Source: an uncultured Vampirovibrio sp.
Lineage (GTDB): Bacteria; Cyanobacteriota; Vampirovibrionia; Gastranaerophilales; Gastranaerophilaceae
Reading direction: 5' to 3'
DNA: 64,000 nt
Assembly (NCBI GenBank): GCA_910577635.1
Contig: CAJTNR010000001.1
Span: 62,001 to 126,000, forward strand
Below are positions 25,503-33,509 of the stretch, in pieces. Numbering within the stretch: the first letter of the stretch is position 1; each line of letters starts with the position of its first letter. Made by a program: the position numbers and the translations under genes. The notes under the pieces were generated by a model. The model was given only the letters and a program-made list of their open reading frames with translations. It did not search any database and had not been told where the DNA came from.

Positions 25503-25904
25503 TTATCCTCCAAAATTTTGAACTATAATATCACTTGCAATTGGAACATAGGGTTTTTTTCCAAGCAGACAAAGAGCTGATAAATAAAAAACAAAAATTG
25601 TTAAGATAAGACCGGATAAAGTAAAGCCAAAATACATTGGTGTTTGATTCAAGAATAATTCAAAAGACCGGGCTAATGATCCTAAATATGGAATTACGCT
25701 TAATAAATTTATTGCAATTGAATAAACAAGCGATATAACAGCAAGAATTATTGATATAAAAATTGCCTGATAAAGATTAAAGTTTAAGAACCTGCTAATG
25801 GTTTTTTTTGTAACATTAGCAAAAACTATCCAAACAATGCTGAAAATTCCAAAAGTAAGATACGATAAAACAGACACAATTCTATCAATTATGCTGGGAT
25901 TCAT
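25503..25904 (-). CDS. Tic20-like multi-pass membrane protein, 133 aa
   Basis: Four predicted transmembrane helices. It follows the cyanobacterial Tic20 pattern: DRIVSVLSYL at the start, FLNFNLYQAIFISIIL in the middle (compare FIRFNVMQA in cyanobacteria) and a C-terminus LLGKKPYVPIASDIIVQ. Cyanobacterial Tic20 proteins are homologues of the chloroplast import channel and have no settled function in bacteria. ATG 25904 is preferred over GTG 25913 because AAAGG lies 8 nt upstream. It overlaps the preceding TPR gene by 20 bp. Family assignment is by remembered motifs, so moderate. Confidence 0.6.
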   Translation of the reverse strand: MNPSIIDRIVSVLSYLTFGIFSIVWIVFANVTKKTISRFLNFNLYQAIFISIILAVISLVYSIAINLLSVIPYLGSLARSFELFLNQTPMYFGFTLSGLILTIFVFYLSALCLLGKKPYVPIASDIIVQNFGG

Positions 25905-26952
25905 TTTTAACACCTTTCATTTTATTATCAATATACTGAGTTATAGTTTCAATGTATATAAGTTTAATTTCATTATCCTTTGGGGCAAGTTTCATTGCCT
26001 TTTTGTAGTACTTTACAGCCTGGATGTAGTTATTTGTCATAATGTAAGTATTTGCAATAAAAGTAAGAATTTTTGGATTCTGAGGCAGCAGGATTTTTAC
26101 GGTTTTGTAAATTTTTAAAGCTTCGTCAAATCTCTTTTCATCAAGAAAAATATTTGCTAAAAGAATATAAGCATTTGGTTTTTCAGGGTCAATTTCAATT
26201 GCCTGTTTTAATCTGTTAATTGCTTCAACTGTTTTATTCTCATCACAATAAGCAATAGCGCAGCAAACCAAGGCAGGATAATACTCAGGAGCAATTTCTA
26301 AAGTTTTTTTATAATACTCTTGCGCTTTGGAGAAATTCTTAAGTGCACTATAGGTATTAGCAGCGCAAAGAAGGGCTTTTGGATCTTTTTTATTACTTTC
26401 ACAAGCCTTCAGATAATAATTAAGAGCTTGTGTATGATTCCCTTGTTTTTGTTCGATATTTGCAATGTTAATATTGTATTCGCTATCTAAAGGGTTAATT
26501 TCAAGAGCTTTTTTGTAATATTCTTTTGCAGTTTGTAAGTTATCGACATCCTGGTATAAATAGCCAAGAGCAGTGTAGATATCTGCTTTTTTAGGATTCA
26601 GTTCAAGAGCTTTGTTGTAGTTTTTTAGTGCTTGTTCAAAATTTTCAATTTCAGCATATATATTCCCCAAATTGTAATAAGAAGCATAATTATCTGGTTC
26701 TATAATAATAGATTTATTGTAGCATTGAAGAGATTGAGGATACATTTTTTTGTAGAAGTAAATGCTTCCTAAGTTAATTAATGATTGGAAGTCGTTGGGA
26801 TTGATTCTTAGGATATTTTCATACATCAATAAGGCTCCGTCTAAGTCATCACTTCCAATGTAGTAATTAGCGAGATTTTTGTAGTTTTCAATATTACAAG
26901 GCTCTTTTTTAATTTTTTCTTTAAGTTCCAGGATGATATTCTCTTTAAACAA
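25885..26952 (-). CDS. TPR-repeat protein, 355 aa
   Basis: About nine tetratricopeptide repeats from residue about 20 to 335, with strongly conserved units (for example ALKNYNKALELNPKKADIYTALGYLYQ and AKEYYKKALEINP). No signal peptide or enzyme domain. The start is TTG at 26952 with AGGAG 7 nt upstream. Interaction scaffold of unknown partner; it precedes the Tic20-like and FliO-like membrane proteins, with which it may act (inference). Confidence 0.8.
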   Translation of the reverse strand: MFKENIILELKEKIKKEPCNIENYKNLANYYIGSDDLDGALLMYENILRINPNDFQSLINLGSIYFYKKMYPQSLQCYNKSIIIEPDNYASYYNLGNIYAEIENFEQALKNYNKALELNPKKADIYTALGYLYQDVDNLQTAKEYYKKALEINPLDSEYNINIANIEQKQGNHTQALNYYLKACESNKKDPKALLCAANTYSALKNFSKAQEYYKKTLEIAPEYYPALVCCAIAYCDENKTVEAINRLKQAIEIDPEKPNAYILLANIFLDEKRFDEALKIYKTVKILLPQNPKILTFIANTYIMTNNYIQAVKYYKKAMKLAPKDNEIKLIYIETITQYIDNKMKGVKNESQHN

Positions 26953-26967
26953 TTTATAGCTCCTGTT

Positions 26968-27174
26968 TTAATTATTGAAAATTTTTGTATTCTCGAAAAT
27001 ATATCTTGATTGAGCCAGCGCAATGTTTTTTAATGAACAAATTCCACTTGAATCACAGTCAATTACCCCTATTGACTTGAGTCTGTTTGCAACTGTTTCG
27101 TTAAGTTCTTTTGTTTTTATATATAGTGCGCAGTTTTCATCGCAAATTTCATTTCTAAAAGGACAATTCTTCAT
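26968..27174 (-). CDS. Small cysteine-rich protein, 68 aa
   Basis: Unknown. Six or so Cys residues are arranged as NCPFRNEICDENCALY near the N-terminus and DCDSSGICSLKNIA in the second half, suggesting a metal or Fe-S site rather than disulphides, since no signal peptide is present. I take ATG 27174 rather than TTG 27189, because a perfect TATAAT ends 6 nt before it, predicting transcription to start at or next to the ATG. No ribosome site is visible. It is the first gene of the long minus-strand operon. Confidence 0.65.
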   Translation of the reverse strand: MKNCPFRNEICDENCALYIKTKELNETVANRLKSIGVIDCDSSGICSLKNIALAQSRYIFENTKIFNN

Positions 27175-27180
27175 ATAATT

Positions 27181-27186
27181 ATTATA
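27181..27186 (-). promoter_or_regulatory. -10 box of a predicted leaderless promoter (Cys-rich gene)
   Basis: TATAAT on the minus strand ends 6 nt before the ATG at 27174-27172, so the expected start of transcription coincides with the start codon. It is divergent from the gshB promoter 20 bp away. Confidence 0.6.
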
Positions 27187-27202
27187 CAATAAAATATTTA
27201 TT

Positions 27203-27211
27203 TGTTATAAT
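27203..27211 (+). promoter_or_regulatory. Extended -10 of a predicted leaderless promoter (gshB)
   Basis: TGT followed by TATAAT (27206-27211) is an extended -10 element. Seven nt separate it from the gshB ATG at 27219, and there is no ribosome site in between. Confidence 0.6.
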
Positions 27212-27218
27212 TAATTTT

Positions 27219-28196
27219 ATGAAAAACATATTAATTGTAATTGATGATATTGAGTTTAAATATTTTGAGTTTAATAAACTTGTTACTAATTTTTGGTTAG
27301 TTTATGAATTTTTGAATCGCACCTACAATGTCTATATAACCACAAAGAATAAACTTTATCAGAAAGGCAATGTTCCTTTTGGTTTTTGTTATAAAACAAG
27401 AATTGAAAAAAACGATATTATAAAAGATGATTCAGCTTATCCAATTTGTTTGAATGATTTTAGCTATATTTTCTTTAGGCCCGACCCTCCAGTCGATATT
27501 GATTACATTAATGCGACTTATATTCTATCCTATGTTGACAAAAACACTCTTATAGTGAACTCTCCCAGAGCTTTAAGGGAAAAAAACGAAAAATTATATG
27601 TTAATGAATTTTTGAATCTTGCTCCTTGTAACATTGTAAGTGCGCAAGAGAGGGTTATTAAAGAGTTTTTATTTGAGAAAAAAGAAATTATCCTAAAACC
27701 AACTAACCGCTGTTTTGGCTCAGGGGTTTTCTATCTTAATTATAAAGATAAAAATATTAACTCAATAATTCAAACTGTAACTAATAACTATAAAACTCAG
27801 GTCATGGTCCAGGAGTATCTTCCTAAGATAAAAGAGGGGGATAAAAGACTGATTTACATCTGCGGTAAGATTTTTGATTATTGTGTTAGTAAGGTTGCCA
27901 CCAACAATGACTTTAAATTCAATGAACACAATGAAAATACTCTTAAATTTGCTCAATTAACAAAAGAAGAAAAACAAATTGAAGCTGTTGTTAAAGACAA
28001 ATTTGAAAAAGACGGGATTTGTTTTGCCGGATTGGATGTAATAGATGGAAAAATTATAGAAATCAATATTACAAGTCCTTGTTTTTTTATTAATGAAATT
28101 AATCATATTTTCAATATTAACTTTGAAAAATTGATAGTTGATAGATTTGAAAACTATGTAAATTCAATAAAATCATCGCTTGTGGGCACTTTGTAA
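27219..28196 (+). CDS. gshB: Glutathione synthetase GshB-like ATP-grasp enzyme, 325 aa
   Basis: Adds glycine to gamma-glutamylcysteine using ATP. It has the prokaryotic GshB layout: an N-terminal domain with IFFRPDPPVDIDYI (the RxDPP substrate motif), NSPRALREKNEKLY, then the ATP-grasp with KPTNRCFGSGVF (glycine-rich loop, divergent from the usual KPLDGMGG), VMVQEYLPKIKEGDKRLIYI, and C-terminal EINITSPCFF. Normal length. The divergent glycine loop leaves open a related ligase activity. gshA is not in the window. The ATG lies directly after a -10 box (predicted leaderless). Confidence 0.85.
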   Translation: MKNILIVIDDIEFKYFEFNKLVTNFWLVYEFLNRTYNVYITTKNKLYQKGNVPFGFCYKTRIEKNDIIKDDSAYPICLNDFSYIFFRPDPPVDIDYINATYILSYVDKNTLIVNSPRALREKNEKLYVNEFLNLAPCNIVSAQERVIKEFLFEKKEIILKPTNRCFGSGVFYLNYKDKNINSIIQTVTNNYKTQVMVQEYLPKIKEGDKRLIYICGKIFDYCVSKVATNNDFKFNEHNENTLKFAQLTKEEKQIEAVVKDKFEKDGICFAGLDVIDGKIIEINITSPCFFINEINHIFNINFEKLIVDRFENYVNSIKSSLVGTL

Positions 28197-28248
28197 TAAT
28201 TTTGTAACAAAATTTTTTTATAAAGCAAAAAAAACTATTCAGTTGTTT

Positions 28249-28254
28249 TATAAA
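28249..28254 (+). promoter_or_regulatory. -10-like box, predicted leaderless start
   Basis: TATAAA ends 6 nt before the ATG at 28261, and no Shine-Dalgarno sequence lies between them. The box is one base from consensus and the region is AT-rich, so this is weaker than the pair at 27181-27211. Confidence 0.4.
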
Positions 28255-28260
28255 AGTACT

Positions 28261-30048
28261 ATGAATGCAAATTCTATAAATTCGCAAAATAACAACAAAT
28301 TCCAAAGGCACAAGTTTGGCTATTCACAAAGACAAAAACCAAACGAGCAAGAAAAAAATATTGCAATCAATCACAATCACAATGGACCCGCGCGGCAAAT
28401 AAGCTTTGGCGGGTCTGCACTTTCATTAAGTGAAAAACTAGGTGAAAGGGTTGTTGAAAGCAATGCTGTTAATAAACTTGTAAATCTTGTATCTGAAAAC
28501 GAAGTTGCCTACAATGCAATTTACTCTCTTTTTATAGCGGGAATCCTAAAACCCACGGCAATTATTGCCCAGACTAAAAATGATAAAGAAGATGGCGGCA
28601 ACAAAGACGGTGTCATGATTGCTACTAAAAATCTTCTTCAAGCCTTCACCGGAAGCTTTTTGAGTCTTACAATCGGCGGCGGTTTTATTAAAAAAATCTG
28701 GGATAATATTGAGAACAATATTAAACTACTAACTTTAAATGAAGGCAAAATTGAAGTAGTTGAAGCTGATAGTCAAAGAGCAAAAGAAGTTGCAGCGGAT
28801 ATAATTAAGGCAAAACATAACAATTTATCCAGCAAATTCAAAAGAGCAAAAGAAGAATTTTCAACTCAAAGCGGTTTAGCAAAGATTTCAGGATTTACAA
28901 AAGCTTTATTTAAGAAAATAGATTATAAACCAGACAAAAACTCAAAAGAAGTTACCGACAAAGCAAAGGAAATTGTTAGCAATTTTAAAAAGAACCATGA
29001 AACAATTTTTAGAAAAAACCCTGATTATATAAAAGAACTTGTTGAAAACTTTCAAAAACTTGAAAATAATCCTTGTATAGCAAGGGAAGAGCTTAAAAAA
29101 GGCTCCCATCTTTTTGAAGCTTTTGAATCCTGCTGGAAAAACTCAACCGGAGCTATAACAACAACTTCTAAAGCTAAAATTTCAAGTTTATTATTGCCTT
29201 CAGTCGCCGCTTTTATAATGGCTAAAAGATGCATTGAAAAACAAGATAAGATAGATGAGCAAAAAGAAAAAAATAAAAATACTCCTTCGCTATTATTAAA
29301 TTCTACATTCAAAAAAGATTTGGAAAAATTCTCTCAATTCTCAAAAGACAAACAAGACAATCCTCTTTCTTTTAAAGGAACAATTGATTCTGCTCTTGAT
29401 TTTGCAACAAGAGGTGTTGAACATATTGCAATGTCTAAAACAGGAGAAGGAGCAGTTAAGCTGCTGAAACGTTCAAAAACACCTTCAGCTACCATGGGGG
29501 ATATTGAATCCTGGGGATTAACTGCTTACTGGCTTGGAAGTACAACAATATCTAAAAGAATTGAACCTGAAAGAAAACTTGGTTTGAATGTTAACACTTT
29601 ACTTGTTACTGTTCTTGCAACAATTTTCTCTCATTTGGTTGATGCGCTTACCGATCCTATAATTAAAACAGCTGAGAAGGCTTATTTGAATAAACTTACG
29701 AACGTTGGTAAAGAAATAGAAAAACTTGGAAAAAATGCATCAGAAAGTCAGATTTCAGATATAGTTAAGAATGCTACATCTAAACTATTTAATGCAGCAA
29801 ACGTACAAAAAGCACTCAGTGATAAGAATTTCTGGACAAATAAGGAACACGCAAAGGAGCTTGAAAATTTTGCGTATAAATATTGCAAAAAATTCGCTAA
29901 GTTTAAGTCTTTAACAATCTTTACTCTTGTTGTAAGATTCCTGGTTCCTGTTTACACTGTTAATTTAAGTAAGCTTGTTAAGAAAAAGATTCTTGAATGG
30001 CAGAAAAATAAGCAAAACAACAATGAAAATCAAACCAAAAAAGCTTAG
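28261..30048 (+). CDS. Unknown membrane-associated protein with N-terminal ISFGG motif, 595 aa
   Basis: No function recognised. The N-terminus is Asn/Gln-rich and leads to a short ARQISFGGSAL segment, then hydrophobic stretches (AGILKPTAIIA, LTIGGGFIKKIW, LLLPSVAAFIMA, TLLVTVLATIFSHLVDALT, FTLVVRFLVPVYTVNL) separated by Lys-rich helices, suggesting several membrane segments. The style (low-complexity head, ISFG box, glycine-rich helices) resembles lineage-specific hypothetical proteins. The start at ATG 28261 is preferred over 28180, which would lie inside the end of gshB and has no ribosome site. It overlaps the convergent GT39 gene by 4 bp. Confidence 0.65.
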   Translation: MNANSINSQNNNKFQRHKFGYSQRQKPNEQEKNIAINHNHNGPARQISFGGSALSLSEKLGERVVESNAVNKLVNLVSENEVAYNAIYSLFIAGILKPTAIIAQTKNDKEDGGNKDGVMIATKNLLQAFTGSFLSLTIGGGFIKKIWDNIENNIKLLTLNEGKIEVVEADSQRAKEVAADIIKAKHNNLSSKFKRAKEEFSTQSGLAKISGFTKALFKKIDYKPDKNSKEVTDKAKEIVSNFKKNHETIFRKNPDYIKELVENFQKLENNPCIAREELKKGSHLFEAFESCWKNSTGAITTTSKAKISSLLLPSVAAFIMAKRCIEKQDKIDEQKEKNKNTPSLLLNSTFKKDLEKFSQFSKDKQDNPLSFKGTIDSALDFATRGVEHIAMSKTGEGAVKLLKRSKTPSATMGDIESWGLTAYWLGSTTISKRIEPERKLGLNVNTLLVTVLATIFSHLVDALTDPIIKTAEKAYLNKLTNVGKEIEKLGKNASESQISDIVKNATSKLFNAANVQKALSDKNFWTNKEHAKELENFAYKYCKKFAKFKSLTIFTLVVRFLVPVYTVNLSKLVKKKILEWQKNKQNNNENQTKKA

Positions 30049-31778
30049 CGCAGGTTGTCAACGTAGATTCTATAAACTTTTCCTTCTTTAACTTTTTTGA
30101 ATATTTTTCTGTTCTCAAGATCATTATTCTTAGTTCTTGTTAGGACAAAGACATTTTTCTTCCTGTTTTTTTTAATAAACTTCATAAGTTCAATTTGGTC
30201 ATCTTTGTTAGTTGCAACAATGTATTTTATTTTTTTCTTAGGATTAAGAATTGAATATTTTGTTGAAAAACCATAAGTTACAATTAATGAATTTTTTTGC
30301 TGGTTGATAAACTGTGCATATTCTTCTAGTTCATCCTGTGCAAAACTTGTATAGTAAGGAATTCCAAAGTCGCAAGTTACATAAACCGCCCCAAGCATTA
30401 AAGCTAAGTGCATTATAAAAACAGATACAAACTTTTCTTTTTTTATAAGAATAAAAGAATAAAGAGAAACTATAAAAACATAAACTAAAGCAGGAATTGC
30501 AAATCCTGTCGCATCATTAATATAAAATTCAATATTAGAAGGCAGGATTGATTTATAAACAAAAGCAAAAATTAATCCCAAGAAAGAAATTACTAAAAAA
30601 AGAATTGAGTTAATATAGCTTGAAATTTTAATTTCTTTTTTGTTTTCTTTGTTCTCAATCAGCCTGTACCAAAGGTTTCCAACAATTAATGATAAACTTG
30701 GAAAAACAGTTAATATATAAGGAGGAAGTTTTGTACTTGCACTTGAAAAGAAAAGAAAGGTCGAAAAAAAATAGATATAGGCAAATGTCATTATTTTTTT
30801 ATCAACTGAATCAAAAGTAAAGAACTCTTTAATTGAAGCTGATGCTTTGATTTTTTTAATTGTTCTTTTAGTGTCTCTTATTAAAACAATAACAAAATTA
30901 AAACACCAGGGAGTAAGTCCTAAAATTAGAATCGGGACATAGAATAAAAACGGTTGTTTTCGACCCAATCCTTGAGAATTTAAAAGCCTTGCAAAGTGAT
31001 GTTTTAGAATATACATATTAACCCAGGCTTGTCCGTGGGCTTTGTAGATTAGAATATGCCAGGGAAGCGCGATTAATAAAAAAAGTATAATTCCTGGGAT
31101 TATATAGATTGGTTTAAAAAGTTCTTTTGTTTTTCCAAAAACAAGATAAGTAAAAAAAACAACCATACAAGGAATTGCAAGACCAATAAAACCCTTAGCA
31201 AGAATTGAGAGTGCGCAGAAGATATAACCTAAGTACCAGTAGACTTTTTTGGGGTTTTCTTTCTTTTCAAACAAAGGAATAACAGCGCAATAAATTGCAC
31301 ACATAGAAAATACCATAAAATTTAAATCAAGAATTGCAACATGGGAAAAAACTAAAAACCATGCGCTTGCTAAAAGTACATTTGCGCATAAAAACCCGTA
31401 TAAACCATCATTTGTAATTTTTTTTGCAAAAAAGTAAGTAAAAAAAACACCAAAAGTCGAAACCAGAGCAGTTGCGAATCTGCTTGCAAAAAGGGACTGT
31501 TCCGCTAAAAGCTTAAAAGATAGTGAATTAAGCCAAAAATAAAGGGGTGGTTTTTCTAAAAAAGGTTCAAAATTGAGCATTGGAGTAATGTATTCTTTAG
31601 TTAAATACATATATTTACTCATATTGACATATCTTGTTTCATCAATATCGATTAAAGGGTATAAACCAATATTAGAAAAGATAAAAAGAATGCACCCTAT
31701 TAATAAAAAAAGAAGGAAATAAGGTTCAAGTTCTTTTTTAACAATCTTTTTAACTGCGTTTTTGTAGTATTTTCTCAT
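30045..31778 (-). CDS. GT39/ArnT-type membrane glycosyltransferase, 577 aa
   Basis: Polytopic membrane enzyme of the dolichyl-phosphate-mannose-protein mannosyltransferase/ArnT superfamily. It uses polyprenyl-phosphate sugars to glycosylate lipid A, glycans or proteins on the periplasmic side. The catalytic loop LIDIDETRYVNMSKYM follows the first transmembrane helix, EPFLEKPPLYFWL is the conserved KPPL motif, and about 12 hydrophobic helices follow, ending in a soluble C-terminal domain (about 480-577). It overlaps mazG by 1 bp. Acceptor and sugar cannot be deduced. Confidence 0.85.
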   Translation of the reverse strand: MRKYYKNAVKKIVKKELEPYFLLFLLIGCILFIFSNIGLYPLIDIDETRYVNMSKYMYLTKEYITPMLNFEPFLEKPPLYFWLNSLSFKLLAEQSLFASRFATALVSTFGVFFTYFFAKKITNDGLYGFLCANVLLASAWFLVFSHVAILDLNFMVFSMCAIYCAVIPLFEKKENPKKVYWYLGYIFCALSILAKGFIGLAIPCMVVFFTYLVFGKTKELFKPIYIIPGIILFLLIALPWHILIYKAHGQAWVNMYILKHHFARLLNSQGLGRKQPFLFYVPILILGLTPWCFNFVIVLIRDTKRTIKKIKASASIKEFFTFDSVDKKIMTFAYIYFFSTFLFFSSASTKLPPYILTVFPSLSLIVGNLWYRLIENKENKKEIKISSYINSILFLVISFLGLIFAFVYKSILPSNIEFYINDATGFAIPALVYVFIVSLYSFILIKKEKFVSVFIMHLALMLGAVYVTCDFGIPYYTSFAQDELEEYAQFINQQKNSLIVTYGFSTKYSILNPKKKIKYIVATNKDDQIELMKFIKKNRKKNVFVLTRTKNNDLENRKIFKKVKEGKVYRIYVDNLR

Positions 31779-32536
31779 TATTCCTCATTTGTAAGTTTTT
31801 TTGCTTCCATCCAGAGTTTATTGTATTCATTAAAAGTCAGTTCATTAAGAGGTTTTTTAGCTAATTCTTCCAGTTTGTTGAATCTTTTAATGAATTTTTT
31901 ATTAGCAAACTCAAGTGCTTTATCAGGGTCAATATCGCTCCAGCGGGCAATATTAACCAAAGAAAACAGAATATCCCCGAATTCTTCCAGTTTTTCTTCT
32001 TTGGTTTTTGCGTTTTTAAATTCTTCAATTTCGCTATTAAAGCATTCCTTAAGCTGATCATAGTTTTGCCATTCAAAACCCATTCTCGCTGCTTTTTTTG
32101 AAATTTTAAGAGCTTTTAATAAGCTTGGTAAGGTTGCAGGGATTCCATCCAGTATGTTTTTTCTTTCTTTTTTTTCTTTAGCCTTAAGTTTTTCCCAATT
32201 TTCTAAGATTTTTTTAGTATCATTAGTTTTAATATCACCAAAAACATGGGGGTGTCTGTGGATTAGCTTATCATTTAAATTTTTTGCAATATCTTCAATA
32301 TCAAACTCATTATTGTCTTTTGCGATTTGAGCGTGCAATACAACTTGCAATAAAACATCTCCAAGTTCTTCTTTTAAGTGGGAAATATTTTTTTCATCTA
32401 TTGCTTCAACTGCTTCGTAAGCTTCTTCTAGCATGTTCTGTCTTATTGATTCGTGGGTTTGTTGTCTATCCCACTCGCAGCCTTCAGGAGAACGCAGGAT
32501 TCTAATTGTATTAATTAATTGTTCTAAATTATTCAT
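31778..32536 (-). CDS. mazG: MazG nucleoside triphosphate pyrophosphohydrolase, 252 aa
   Basis: Hydrolyses (d)NTPs to NMP and pyrophosphate as house-cleaning. Two MazG domains: the first with CEWDRQQTHESIRQNMLEEA then EEYEAVEAI-like helices and EELGDVLLQVVLHAQIA (the EExxE/ExxD metal sites), the second with KAARMGFEWQNYDQL and EEFGDILFSLVNIARW. Full-length two-domain form. One-base overlaps link it to hisG and to the GT39 gene. Confidence 0.94.
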   Translation of the reverse strand: MNNLEQLINTIRILRSPEGCEWDRQQTHESIRQNMLEEAYEAVEAIDEKNISHLKEELGDVLLQVVLHAQIAKDNNEFDIEDIAKNLNDKLIHRHPHVFGDIKTNDTKKILENWEKLKAKEKKERKNILDGIPATLPSLLKALKISKKAARMGFEWQNYDQLKECFNSEIEEFKNAKTKEEKLEEFGDILFSLVNIARWSDIDPDKALEFANKKFIKRFNKLEELAKKPLNELTFNEYNKLWMEAKKLTNEE

Positions 32537-33396
32537 TATTTCACCATTTGATCTACGCTTAGAATTAGAATTCCTCCGCCGCCAATTGCTTTTAAGTTAT
32601 CAATTGCATCATAAATTTTGTCTTTATCAACTACAACATGGATTACAACTTTTTCCTCGTTATCTAAAAGCGGAATAACAGTGGGGGAAGTTAATCCTGG
32701 TAGAAAATTTTTAACTTCTTCAATTTTTGACTTAGGAATGTGCGCCATTAGATATTTTTTTGATTTAGCATCTAAAACAGAGTCAATTGCACGAACTAAA
32801 GAATAAAGCTCTTTTTCTTTAGATTCGTCTAAATCTTTTCTTTTACATAGAATTGTAGAAGATGATAGGATTGTATCTATAACCTTAAGTCTATTAGATT
32901 TTAAGGTTGTTCCTGTTGAGGTTATATCAATAATGCAATCGCAAAAACCTAAAGAAGGAGTGATTTCCACTGCTCCTTGAATTTCAGAAATTTTTGCTTC
33001 TATGTTAAGTTTTCTAAAGTAGTTTTTTGCAATATTAGGAAAAGAGGTTGCAACCCGAAGGTTTTTGGGTAAATCCTTAATACTATCAACTTTGGAATCT
33101 TCAGGAATTGCTACAACCATATCGCATTTGCCAAAATTGAACTTTTTAACTACTTCAAGTTCAATTTCTTTTTCAACTGCAATATCGTATCCCGTAAAGC
33201 CGATGTCTGCTACTTTGGAATCTAAAAAGTTTGGAATGTCTGCGGCTCTTACAAAAATTAGTTCAAATTTTTTATCCTTGGTTTCCATTCTTAGACATCT
33301 TTCGTCTTTTGAATCCAGATTCAAACCTGCTGAATTCAAAAGCTCATATATTTTAGCCGATAATCTTCCTTTATTTGGAAGTGCAATTTTTAACAT
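32536..33396 (-). CDS. hisG: ATP phosphoribosyltransferase HisG, long form, 286 aa
   Basis: First committed step of histidine synthesis. LKIALPNKGRLSAKI at the N-terminus, DIGFTGYDIAVE, the PRPP-binding region CDCIIDITSTGTTLKSNRL, and a C-terminal regulatory domain (about 212-286; LTSPTVIPLLDNEEKVVIHVV, GGGGILIL) that mediates histidine feedback in long-form enzymes. The ATG at 33396 is preferred to 33423 because AAAGGA lies just before it. No other his gene is near; histidine genes appear scattered. Confidence 0.96.
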   Translation of the reverse strand: MLKIALPNKGRLSAKIYELLNSAGLNLDSKDERCLRMETKDKKFELIFVRAADIPNFLDSKVADIGFTGYDIAVEKEIELEVVKKFNFGKCDMVVAIPEDSKVDSIKDLPKNLRVATSFPNIAKNYFRKLNIEAKISEIQGAVEITPSLGFCDCIIDITSTGTTLKSNRLKVIDTILSSSTILCKRKDLDESKEKELYSLVRAIDSVLDAKSKKYLMAHIPKSKIEEVKNFLPGLTSPTVIPLLDNEEKVVIHVVVDKDKIYDAIDNLKAIGGGGILILSVDQMVK

Positions 33397-33509
33397 GACT
33401 TTATCCTTTATAATTTTTTGCAATTATAACTATAACATAAACTTTTTCTTTACTAAACAAATTTTTAATATAGAATTAACTTATTAATAGTTTTAGATAA
33501 GGGGAAATT

